Of a stretch of 64,000 bases of DNA, positions 56,555 through 63,146 are shown piece by piece. The stretch comes from a virus. The DNA is taken from IMG/VR virus record IMGVR_UViG_3300030042_000123, positions 1-64,000 of that record; one strand, 5' to 3'. Position numbers and translations under genes: made by a program. The notes under the pieces are model-generated. The model was not told the origin of the DNA, did not search any database, and worked only from the letters and a program-made list of their open reading frames with translations. How positions within the stretch are numbered: position 1 is the stretch's first letter; each line of letters begins with the position of its first letter.

Positions 56555-57145
56555 ATGGTGCTTTTCAATTTGTGCGGGGGTCCGGGAGCGGGAAAGACCA
56601 CATTTGGATACTATCTGGCGTATCGGCTTAAAAAGGCGGGGGTTAGGGCGGATTTGCTGTACGAGCCCGCCCGTGATCTCATCTACGGCGGCGTACCCAA
56701 CACGGTGCCGCCACAACTTCTCGACAACCAAATCCTCATGGTCGGACAGACCTATGAGCGGGTGCTGCGGCTCCAGCGGCACGGCTTCGAGGCGGTCGTA
56801 AGCGACTCCCCCATCATCCAGTGCCTACTTTACTGCAAGGGTCACATCTACTACGACAACCTCAAAAAGGCCATCCGCGATATCGAACCAAATTTCGATA
56901 CCTTTAACGTCTTCATCCATCCGCGACCCGGAAGTTACGACCCCGAGTCCCGCACGCAGCGGACGGAGGCGGACGCACGGGCTCTCGACACAACTGTGCG
57001 CGATCTAGTTGGGGATTTTTGGTTGGAGATTAACTGGGATCAGGAGAGTCTTCTGGGGGATCGGGCTGTAGAGCTAGTTCTTTCCACTCGGCAATCTCTT
57101 CCGGCGTCGGCGGCTTCTTCCACCAAGGCTCCTTCACGGGAGTGA
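56555..57145 (+). CDS. P-loop kinase/ATPase (NadR-kinase-like)
   Basis: A 196-residue protein. MVLFNLCGGPGAGKTTFGYY begins with a Walker A motif (GGPGAGKT). LLYEPARDLIYGGVPN and EAVVSDSPIIQCLLYCKG (Walker B-like, DSP) follow, and an Arg-rich lid (RPGSYDPESRTQRTEADARA). This is the layout of small nucleoside/nicotinamide-riboside-type kinases in phages. The substrate is not determined, but the NAD salvage pair 4 kb away makes a nicotinamide riboside kinase role worth testing. The ATG at 56555 has GGGGACAAGCG upstream. Its last 116 bp overlap the opposing gene at 57030. Confidence 0.65.
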   Translation: MVLFNLCGGPGAGKTTFGYYLAYRLKKAGVRADLLYEPARDLIYGGVPNTVPPQLLDNQILMVGQTYERVLRLQRHGFEAVVSDSPIIQCLLYCKGHIYYDNLKKAIRDIEPNFDTFNVFIHPRPGSYDPESRTQRTEADARALDTTVRDLVGDFWLEINWDQESLLGDRAVELVLSTRQSLPASAASSTKAPSRE

Positions 57146-57389
57146 CGTACTTCCCATCAACGGGAAGCTCGGTGAGGCAAAGAGAACAAGTCGGAGGTTC
57201 AGGGTCAACTTCACCTTCCGCGAGAAATGCCTTGTACAAATCCACGAGCGTGTCGTCGTGGCCGTGCTTCATGCAGTAGATGGAATTCCACACGTGAACG
57301 ATGGCGTGTTTGAGCCATTCGGGTGCCCAAGGTATCCAGCCGTGTTTCCAGCCGTAGCAGAAGTAGCCATCATGGAGCACCAGCCCCAT
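57030..57389 (-). CDS. Unrecognised Trp-rich protein
   Basis: A 119-residue protein: MGLVLHDGYFCYGWKHGWIP, then HVWNSIYCMKHGHDDTLVDL and a CSLCLTELPVDGKY segment, which with an upstream Cys/His may bind zinc. The C-terminus is Pro/Glu-rich and is encoded opposite the end of the kinase-like gene (116 bp convergent overlap). The overlap means one C-terminus is constrained by the other. Function unknown. Confidence 0.55.
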   Translation of the reverse strand: MGLVLHDGYFCYGWKHGWIPWAPEWLKHAIVHVWNSIYCMKHGHDDTLVDLYKAFLAEGEVDPEPPTCSLCLTELPVDGKYVTPVKEPWWKKPPTPEEIAEWKELALQPDPPEDSPDPS

Positions 57390-57396
57390 CTTGTGT

Positions 57397-57807
57397 CTAC
57401 GTCTCCAGCCAGCCCTCTTTGAGTTCTTGGTCGGTGAATTCATACGTTTCAGATCGAATCTTGCTGTTAAGCCGATACCCCATCATCTCGGAATAGTGGT
57501 GTCGTCTATGTTTCAGGTATTTCAGATTTCGCTGCCAGTGCAAGTGTGGGCGTTTTGTTTCTTCCGAGGCGACAGACCATTCTTCGTTTGTTAAGGAAGC
57601 TGGTTTGATCTCTTCCAATCGCTGCATCGCGTGGACGAAACATTGCTCCAAGAAAACGCCCAGCGAGCGGGCAAGGCCCGCATCCGTGTGTTCGTCACTC
57701 AACGGAAAGCGAGTTCGCAGTTCGTTGAACAACGGACCAACGGTATCGTTGAACCGCATGATGGGCAGTAGGAATTCCTCAGCGGGCAGTTTGATTGGCG
57801 AGGACAT
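57397..57807 (-). CDS. Unrecognised protein (136 aa)
   Basis: A 136-residue helical protein with FLLPIMRFNDTVGPLFNELR, ARSLGVFLEQCFVHAMQRLE and a basic KRPHLHWQRNLKYLKHRRHH segment. It overlaps the upstream gene by 29 bp, unusually long for this window. No family is recognised. It belongs to the leftward unit beginning at 59177. Confidence 0.55.
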   Translation of the reverse strand: MSSPIKLPAEEFLLPIMRFNDTVGPLFNELRTRFPLSDEHTDAGLARSLGVFLEQCFVHAMQRLEEIKPASLTNEEWSVASEETKRPHLHWQRNLKYLKHRRHHYSEMMGYRLNSKIRSETYEFTDQELKEGWLET

Positions 57808-58084
57808 TTTTAGCGTGTTCTCCGACGATGCCGATCAACCACTGTGCTGCCAAGAGATCGCCCTGCGTTTTCTTGTTGGTGCTGATGATGCCCACGGGCT
57901 CAATTTCGTACTGCGCGGGAACCTTCTTACGGGCCGCGTCGGTTGCTTCAAACATGTAGTTGACGACCTCAAGCCCACCCTTTAGGTGCTTGGCGACGAT
58001 CTTGAGATTGGGGTCGTTGGATTTGCGGAGCGTGGCTGCCGCTTTGCGGATCAGTTCGGATTGCTTCTTTGTCAGTTTTCTCAT
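57779..58084 (-). CDS. Unrecognised helical protein (101 aa)
   Basis: A 101-residue protein: MRKLTKKQSELIRKAAATLR, KHLKGGLEVVNYMFEATDAA and a final AAQWLIGIVGEHAKNVL helix. The basic N-terminus suggests nucleic-acid binding at most. Three bases separate its start from the preceding stop. Function unknown. Confidence 0.55.
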   Translation of the reverse strand: MRKLTKKQSELIRKAAATLRKSNDPNLKIVAKHLKGGLEVVNYMFEATDAARKKVPAQYEIEPVGIISTNKKTQGDLLAAQWLIGIVGEHAKNVLANQTAR

Positions 58085-58087
58085 AGA

Positions 58088-58432
58088 TTAACCATGTGCT
58101 TGTATTGTATCAGGCGCATGGTTTGCTGGCAAGGCTCTTCCCATCTGGGATATTTGGGCGCTGGCGGCGGAATACTCGGGTACGTCGCCGTTCTGTTTGA
58201 GCTTCAAGTCCTCGTATGGGCGGGTGACACGCTCGTCGAACTCAGCCATTGCCTTCTGGAGGACGCCCGCGACGGAATTGATGTTACCGTAGTCGATGCC
58301 CTTATCGAGGAGCCACTGCATGAAAAGGCGAGTAATGGCGTAGTTGAGATCGCCCGGGCTGTGAAGCTGCTCGGCGAGCGGGGTGATGAAGGGGTCAATG
58401 GCCTCGCGGCTAGACTCGTGAATGTACGGCAT
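58088..58432 (-). CDS. Conserved phage protein of unknown function (GDLNYxIT)
   Basis: A 114-residue protein beginning MPYIHESSREAIDPFITPLA, with SPGDLNYAITRLFMQWLLDK near residue 25. The block GDLNY(A/V)IT is familiar from small proteins in many large phages and some bacteria, but no function is known to me. Helical, with a basic-acidic middle (AEFDERVTRPYEDLKLKQNG). It overlaps the upstream Nmad1-like gene by 23 bp, suggesting a coupled role. Confidence 0.6.
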   Translation of the reverse strand: MPYIHESSREAIDPFITPLAEQLHSPGDLNYAITRLFMQWLLDKGIDYGNINSVAGVLQKAMAEFDERVTRPYEDLKLKQNGDVPEYSAASAQISQMGRALPANHAPDTIQAHG

Positions 58433-59177
58433 GGGTTACCTCCTCAGGCAGAGAGACTTCCAGAATGAGGCTCCACGCGATTACGCAGTAGCCCAACAAA
58501 TCCTTGATCGCGTCCGCCTTCGGTTCGTAGTTTGCTGTCCTGCCCAGAGCACTCAATTGGGCGTAGCGAGCCATCTTGTCCCAAATGCGAGGGACGGTGC
58601 CTTGTAGCCCGTGGCGGCGGAAGCTCTCGCCGTAGTCGGCGGTCTTGCTCAGGAGGGTCTCCGTGATCTTTTGAATTTTGAACTGCACCATCGGCAGGAG
58701 ATCGACCATGCCTTCTTTGGTTGGGGCTCCCTTGATTACTCCATCTTCGAGTAGGCACATGACCGCCGAGATGTACACCATGAAGTGCAAGGTCTGCTCG
58801 ATCATTTGGAGCATCCCCTGCGACCATTGTGCGAGTGGAGTCTCGCGGTAGCCGTCGCCCACACCTTCGAGGATGTAGTAGTGATACATCCATTGGAGGA
58901 ACAACGCTTCTTGGTTATAGTGGTAGTCTGGAGGCAGTGCCTCGGCGAGGATGGCAGCGTTGGGAGTAGTATCAACAGGCTTCCCACGGATGATCGCGTG
59001 TCCAGTGAAACCTGAGGCGAGTAGCTGTTCGTTAGTTTGAAGCCCCCGAGCAACTAACTCGGTATCAATCATTTCAGGGAGCGCCAAGAGTGATTTACGC
59101 CACTCGTAATCACGTATCACAAAGAGGCCGGTGCGGACTTCTTGCCAGAAAGGAGAGCCTTTGAAAATGTCGTCCAT
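58410..59177 (-). CDS. Nmad1/DUF1599-like nucleotide-modification-associated protein
   Basis: A 255-residue protein. The C-terminal 90 residues contain KITETLLSKTADYGESFRRH, RIWDKMARYAQLSAL and PKADAIKDLLGYCVIAWSLI, the K-x-x-DYG...R...D-x-x-GY pattern of the Nmad1 family. The N-terminal 150 residues are helical with aromatic patches and no clear homology. Nmad1 proteins accompany DNA-modification systems and may act on nucleotides. The ATG at 59177 is reached from TATTTATAGTC without a binding site. Confidence 0.65.
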   Translation of the reverse strand: MDDIFKGSPFWQEVRTGLFVIRDYEWRKSLLALPEMIDTELVARGLQTNEQLLASGFTGHAIIRGKPVDTTPNAAILAEALPPDYHYNQEALFLQWMYHYYILEGVGDGYRETPLAQWSQGMLQMIEQTLHFMVYISAVMCLLEDGVIKGAPTKEGMVDLLPMVQFKIQKITETLLSKTADYGESFRRHGLQGTVPRIWDKMARYAQLSALGRTANYEPKADAIKDLLGYCVIAWSLILEVSLPEEVTHAVHSRV

Positions 59178-59215
59178 GACTATAAATACTGCGATTTTGG
59201 GTATTAAACAGTAGC
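59178..59215. promoter_or_regulatory. 38-bp divergent promoter with leaderless geometry
   Basis: Between start codons at 59177 (minus) and 59216 (plus). Leftward, GCAGTATTTATAGTC ends at the ATG. Rightward, GGGTATTAAACAGTAGC ends at the other ATG. Each -10-like box is within ten bases of its start codon and no Shine-Dalgarno fits. Confidence 0.55.
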
Positions 59216-59596
59216 ATGGCGAAAAAGAGATCGCACCCCGTAGAGGCACCCAAGCCGAGGCCTGTCCAAACGGAAGAACCCGTCGAGGTCCACGTATCAG
59301 TACCGCGAACAGGGTTCCCCGAACGGTTCAAGGTTTACGTCAACAGAAACGGACAGCAGACCGAGAACAGCTACTCGCAGACGCAGATGGAAGGACTCTA
59401 CGAGCAGGCGTGTGCTTTGAGCACGACGAGTGGGCTGGCGAACTGTCACACGTGGGTGGAAGGCTTGAAGATCGACTATGCCGCCGCCGTGTGGATCATG
59501 GACATCATGGAGTACCGGGGGAGGGTTAAACCTATCGTGTACAAAGACGGGGTAGCCGAATCCAGCGAACCCCGAAAGTTTACTGCGTCTTCCTAA
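59216..59596 (+). CDS. Unrecognised protein (126 aa)
   Basis: A 126-residue protein with a basic Pro-rich N-terminus (MAKKRSHPVEAPKPRPVQTE) and an alpha/beta body (RFKVYVNRNGQQTENSYSQT, WVEGLKIDYAAAVWIMDIME). A lone rightward gene; its 3' end overlaps the TonB-C-like gene by 17 bp. No function assigned. Confidence 0.6.
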   Translation: MAKKRSHPVEAPKPRPVQTEEPVEVHVSVPRTGFPERFKVYVNRNGQQTENSYSQTQMEGLYEQACALSTTSGLANCHTWVEGLKIDYAAAVWIMDIMEYRGRVKPIVYKDGVAESSEPRKFTASS

Positions 59597-59990
59597 ACTT
59601 TACCCGACCTTCCGCACTCGTAGGTGCGCCGTTGCACTTACCGGGACGAAACCTCCATCCGCGCATGGCTTGCAGTACGGCTCGGACATCAGGATCGTTT
59701 ACAGAGCCCTCCAGCACGAACGGGCTGTACACCGCACCATCCCACCCCACGATAAAGTCCACCACCACGAGAGATGGGCCGTTCAACAGCGGGTTCGGCG
59801 TGTTCACTGGCGTTGGATTGACCGTATCGTAGCAGGCGGCAAGCCCGCTGCGGTCGCCGTAGCCTGTGTTGGCTACGGTTTTGTACTCTTCGATGCGGCT
59901 GACGAACCCAAAATTGGGAGTTCGTGGGGCTGGTGTCTGAGCTTGAGCGACCATCGACAACAGCAAAACGGCGATAAATGAGTGAGCCAT
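59580..59990 (-). CDS. Secreted protein with TonB C-terminal-like domain
   Basis: A 136-residue protein. MAHSFIAVLLLSMVAQAQTP is a Sec signal peptide with cleavage expected after AQA. The C-terminal 70 residues read LVVVDFIVGWDGAVYSPFVL, DVRAVLQAMRGWRFRPGKCN and EGRVKFRK, matching the TonB C-terminal fold (VxxDGxVxxxxVLxGS...LxAMxxWRFxP). Two Cys (ACYDT, GKCNG) may form a disulfide. It lacks the membrane anchor and Pro-rich linker of true TonB. A periplasmic role is expected, possibly interfering with TonB-dependent receptors; that is speculation. Its promoter is the repeated element at 59997-60031. Confidence 0.7.
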   Translation of the reverse strand: MAHSFIAVLLLSMVAQAQTPAPRTPNFGFVSRIEEYKTVANTGYGDRSGLAACYDTVNPTPVNTPNPLLNGPSLVVVDFIVGWDGAVYSPFVLEGSVNDPDVRAVLQAMRGWRFRPGKCNGAPTSAEGRVKFRKTQ

Positions 59991-60015
59991 GAGGCTATTC
60001 TACCTCATGGCTCAC
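59982..60015. repeat. 13-bp perfect inverted repeat over a start codon
   Basis: GTGAGCCATGAGG (59982-59994) and CCTCATGGCTCAC (60003-60015) are separated by eight bases. The left arm contains the start codon of the gene at 59990 and the loop contains its TAGAAT box. Confidence 0.85.
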
Positions 60016-60031
60016 GAATTCAGCTAGGAAT
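59997..60031 (-). promoter_or_regulatory. Repeated phage promoter element (copy 3)
   Basis: ATTCCTA (60031-60025), 22 bases, TAGAAT (60002-59997), then six bases to the ATG at 59990, so probably leaderless. It lies downstream of the NAMPT stop. Confidence 0.75.
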
Positions 60032-60052
60032 TTCCCCAACAGAATCAACTAC

Positions 60053-61489
60053 TTATGCGTACACTTCCAACGGCACTTCCGCAAGCTGCCGAATTTCAGG
60101 GAATTTCTGGAACCGCAGGACCTCGCCGTTCAGGTACGCTGGTTCAAGAATGTCAAACGGGTAGCCCATCTTGCCGTCACCCCTGTACTGCATGGAGTGA
60201 TAGCCGCCCTGCTGGTCGTCCAGAAGGGCCTGCCGCCCGCGCTTCGATGCCTTGCCGGGATCGGTGATCGGGTCTTTCCAGATTTCAATCTGCTGACCGT
60301 TGATGACAGCGTTGCAGCACTTGATTGCAACCTTCTGCGTATCTCGGTTCAATTTCTGGAGCAGCCCACCACCCATACCAAACACGATGTTGGCTGCGGA
60401 CCACTTGGCGTCCTTCATTGCCTGCAAAATCTTGCGGATGCCGTAGTGGTCGATGCCGTCGCCCCAGAGGACGCCGACGCAAGGCGGAAGCAGCTTGTAG
60501 CCGTTGCTCGTCTCGCGGATGCCGAACTTCTCGCCCAGAATTTCCAGCACGCGAAGAGTGATCGCTACTGGATCACCGGAGTCGGGACGGACCACAACCT
60601 TGCCGTTACGGTTGCGGATGCGTTCGCGATACGTGCCGCCGATGATGTTGGCAGTGAAGTTGAAAATGTCGTAGGAATCGCCAACGAGGGAGAGAATACC
60701 CGTGGGCACTTCATCCAGTGCGTTCTCGACAAACTTTGATTCGTACTCACGGCCCCACATAGTGGTGACGGAGTGCTCAGACGCGAATACGGAGTAACCC
60801 GGCATTTCGCCGCCGAACTTCCCGAATCCGTAGAACTGCTCGATGTAGTCAATTCCGGGCAGTGTGTCCGTGCCTTGGAAGTTGACAAGGTGAGCCGCAG
60901 CACCGATACCCATTTGCTCGACGCAAGTGACGCCGCGACCGCCGAAATCGTGAAGCTGATACGGCAACGTGGAGAAATCATCAGCCGTCTCCGCGAGGAA
61001 CTCAGCGAGGATTTGCTTGGTATAGCGAGACCGCGTGACGACAGCCGAGGGATACCACACGTGCTCCAGAATTGTTTCCGTCCAGCCCGGAACCCACGCA
61101 CATTGATCGCAGGTGTTCTTCATCGTCCACATGACGTTCTTCACGGGGATCGGGAGACCTTCCTTGACCGCACGGATGTCCAGCGGTAGGTAGCCGCCAT
61201 GTGCGTTGATGACGTGCCGCCAGCCTTCCTTGTTGAAGGCGCGGTCGTTCATGAAGTGCAGGCCCGCTTTGTACTCCGCTTCCTCAACATCAGTCAGCGT
61301 AGCGAACTTGCCCTCGATGTTGCGGATCATGTTGCCCTGCAAATCGAACAGGACGGTGTACGGGTACTCGCCGCCGCGAGCCTCATAGTAATACAGCATT
61401 TCCGTGGTGCCCGGAACGATGAACCGCCAGTGACCGACCTTGTAGCTGTCAGTCTTATGTAGTGGACGCGGTTTGAATGGACGTGGCAT
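60053..61489 (-). CDS. nadV: Nicotinamide phosphoribosyltransferase (NAMPT/NadV)
   Basis: A 478-residue enzyme that joins nicotinamide and PRPP to give NMN. TDSYKVGHWRFIVPGTTEML at the N-terminus, YQLHDFGGRGVTCVEQMGIG with AAAHLVNFQGTDTL, and KVVVRPDSGDPVAITLRVLE (the RPDSGDP phosphoribosyl loop) are all diagnostic. VLWGDGIDHYGIRKIL and VFGMGGGLLQKLNRDT complete the active site. Length equals that of typical NAMPT. It overlaps the NMNAT-Nudix gene by 35 bp, so the two successive steps of NAD+ synthesis are translated together. Such pairs can restore NAD+ when host defences destroy it. Confidence 0.95.
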   Translation of the reverse strand: MPRPFKPRPLHKTDSYKVGHWRFIVPGTTEMLYYYEARGGEYPYTVLFDLQGNMIRNIEGKFATLTDVEEAEYKAGLHFMNDRAFNKEGWRHVINAHGGYLPLDIRAVKEGLPIPVKNVMWTMKNTCDQCAWVPGWTETILEHVWYPSAVVTRSRYTKQILAEFLAETADDFSTLPYQLHDFGGRGVTCVEQMGIGAAAHLVNFQGTDTLPGIDYIEQFYGFGKFGGEMPGYSVFASEHSVTTMWGREYESKFVENALDEVPTGILSLVGDSYDIFNFTANIIGGTYRERIRNRNGKVVVRPDSGDPVAITLRVLEILGEKFGIRETSNGYKLLPPCVGVLWGDGIDHYGIRKILQAMKDAKWSAANIVFGMGGGLLQKLNRDTQKVAIKCCNAVINGQQIEIWKDPITDPGKASKRGRQALLDDQQGGYHSMQYRGDGKMGYPFDILEPAYLNGEVLRFQKFPEIRQLAEVPLEVYA

Positions 61490-62396
61490 TTTGTGCCTCC
61501 TTGAATTTCTTGAGATAATTCTGCAACATGACGAGAAGCTCCATGTGTTCCACCATCATGTCAAATGCCGTGAGTTTATCGAGACGGAACCAGCGAACAT
61601 CCTTCACGTCGTCCTTCGCCACGGCCCCCATGTTACTGACACGTCCTGCGTAGAATGCGGTCAGCACGCTGCGGTCGGCAACACGGTAACGCCAGTCGTC
61701 GATGATGGCGGACCCGATGTACTCTTGGTCAATCAGGTCGCAGCCCGTCTCTTCAATGGCTTCGAGCCGAGCGTTCTTTTCGATGTTGCCCTTTCGAGCT
61801 TCAACGTGCCCGCCTGCGAATCGCCATTTGTTTTCACCGGGCTTTTGAGCGAGAAGAACCTCGCTACGGTCATAGCTCAGGATGGCGATATCGACCATCA
61901 TAAGCGTTACAGGCCACAGATGGTGAATAGCGTAGATCATGCCCGCACGGAAATCGGAAGATTCGAGCACCTTATCAGAATGTTCCTTGCGGTTAGCCGT
62001 TGCACTAATGGAGGCATCAACGGAGAGAGCCAATTCAACAGGCTTGAATCTGCCGTGGTAGTGCGGGACAAAAGAGTCGCGTCCGCCGTACAGTGTAACG
62101 TCGGCGAAATCGGCACACGAGGAAATGGCGTAATCCAGTTGCTCGCTCCAAGACTCATCGTCTCGGGTATCGCGGAGTGGGAGCACGATGAACTCGGGGA
62201 ATTTGGCTTGGATCATAGCCTTCCGCGTCGGGAAGTCCAGAGGGTGGTTCTGTGTGAGACTTGCGGGTGCCACACCGACGAACACGATTACAGTTTTGTG
62301 ATTCCGTCGAACCTGACGGAATAGCTCCATGTGCCCTTCGGTTAAATCGGTGACTTGGAACCGTCCGACGATGACGCCGTAGCTCGGTTTAATCAC
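61455..62396 (-). CDS. nadM: Bifunctional NMN adenylyltransferase / Nudix hydrolase
   Basis: A 313-residue two-domain protein. Residues 1-170 are an NMNAT: YGVIVGRFQVTDLTEGHMEL (GRFQ and a T/H-x-G-H-like site, here TEGH), RDDESWSEQLDYAI, and ISATANRKE as the ISxTxxR motif. Residues 180-300 are Nudix: KWRFAGGHVEARKGNIEKNA then RLEAIEETG. The Nudix Glu residues are kept but the usual Arg of REx2EE is Leu. It makes NAD+ from NMN and ATP; the Nudix half may hydrolyse ADP-ribose. Known bacterial and phage NadM-Nudix fusions have the same plan. Confidence 0.92.
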   Translation of the reverse strand: MIKPSYGVIVGRFQVTDLTEGHMELFRQVRRNHKTVIVFVGVAPASLTQNHPLDFPTRKAMIQAKFPEFIVLPLRDTRDDESWSEQLDYAISSCADFADVTLYGGRDSFVPHYHGRFKPVELALSVDASISATANRKEHSDKVLESSDFRAGMIYAIHHLWPVTLMMVDIAILSYDRSEVLLAQKPGENKWRFAGGHVEARKGNIEKNARLEAIEETGCDLIDQEYIGSAIIDDWRYRVADRSVLTAFYAGRVSNMGAVAKDDVKDVRWFRLDKLTAFDMMVEHMELLVMLQNYLKKFKEAQNATSIQTASTT

Positions 62397-62701
62397 TTTG
62401 TTGGCTCCTGTTCTTTTGATGCTTTCAGGTCGGCGAGAGGCACATTTTCTTTCACGCCGAATCGCGGTTTACGGTTGGCCTTGTGCATTTCTGTGTTGCG
62501 TATAAGGCAGGTCTCGGCTTCGAGTATGGTGACGGAGCCGATCATCTCGTGAGCAATCTGACGGAGAGGGTAACCTTCCACCAGATACTTTTCCATGATC
62601 GGTCTGAGAGCACTTAGGGATTCGTCAAAGAGGCGGTTGCCTTCCTCGGTGCTCACTTCCCAATCATTATAGAGACTTCGGTTTGGTACTTTCGCTTCCA
62701 T
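62393..62701 (-). CDS. Unrecognised protein (102 aa)
   Basis: A 102-residue protein with a helical middle (GNRLFDESLSALRPIMEKYL, YPLRQIAHEMIGSVTILEAE) that could be helix-turn-helix-like, and a basic C-terminus. GAGGA eight bases ahead supports the ATG at 62701 over an earlier TTG. It overlaps the upstream gene by 35 bp and the NMNAT gene by 4 bp, so it is co-translated with the NAD salvage pair. Confidence 0.6.
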   Translation of the reverse strand: MEAKVPNRSLYNDWEVSTEEGNRLFDESLSALRPIMEKYLVEGYPLRQIAHEMIGSVTILEAETCLIRNTEMHKANRKPRFGVKENVPLADLKASKEQEPTK

Positions 62702-62864
62702 TGAGTGCGTCCTCAATCACTTTCATGCGGCGTTGCTGCTCCGCGTTCGACAGGAAATTTGGCATTCGCACGCTCATTCTACCGTCTGGCGTGTCCATGT
62801 AAAACTCGGTCGTCCACCGTTCGGTGTCCATGACCTGTTCAGCCTGCGTGTAGCCTTTAGCCAT
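62667..62864 (-). CDS. Small unrecognised protein (65 aa)
   Basis: A 65-residue protein, MAKGYTQAEQVMDTERWTTE then MDTPDGRMSVRMPNFLSNAE and a basic C-terminal helix. No known domain. Overlaps genes on both sides (8 and 35 bp). Function unknown. Confidence 0.55.
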   Translation of the reverse strand: MAKGYTQAEQVMDTERWTTEFYMDTPDGRMSVRMPNFLSNAEQQRRMKVIEDALNGSESTKPKSL

Positions 62865-63093
62865 TAGGGAAGAGTTCCTTCTCCAAGTCTGATGCGACGA
62901 TGGGGTTGTTCAGGCGAAACGAACAGACCGAATCCCACCGTTCTTGCAGGATGATGGCCTGTTTCCGCTTAAACTCTGGCAACCCGTTTTCGTATTTCAG
63001 ACCATGGAGAAAATTCGCCATCTGAGTTCCGATGAAATCGAGACGGCTGACCTGCGAGCGTTTCGCCCGCTTCTTAGCGACGGCTGTTGGCAT
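62857..63093 (-). CDS. Small basic protein (78 aa)
   Basis: A 78-residue protein. The strongly basic N-terminus MPTAVAKKRAKRSQVSRLDF suggests nucleic-acid contact; the rest is helical (FKRKQAIILQERWDSVCSF). It is the first gene after the promoter at 63112-63146 and has GGAGGGG before its ATG. It leads the unit that includes the NAD salvage genes. Function unknown. Confidence 0.6.
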   Translation of the reverse strand: MPTAVAKKRAKRSQVSRLDFIGTQMANFLHGLKYENGLPEFKRKQAIILQERWDSVCSFRLNNPIVASDLEKELFPNG

Positions 63094-63111
63094 TGTACCC
63101 CTCCGTAGACT

Positions 63112-63146
63112 ATTCTACCTAGTGTACACTGATTTCGGCTAGGAAT
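63112..63146 (-). promoter_or_regulatory. Repeated phage promoter element (copy 4)
   Basis: ATTCCTA (63146-63140), 22 bases, TAGAAT (63117-63112). It overlaps the end of the helicase gene and drives the unit starting at 63093, here with an 18-base gap and a Shine-Dalgarno. Confidence 0.75.
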
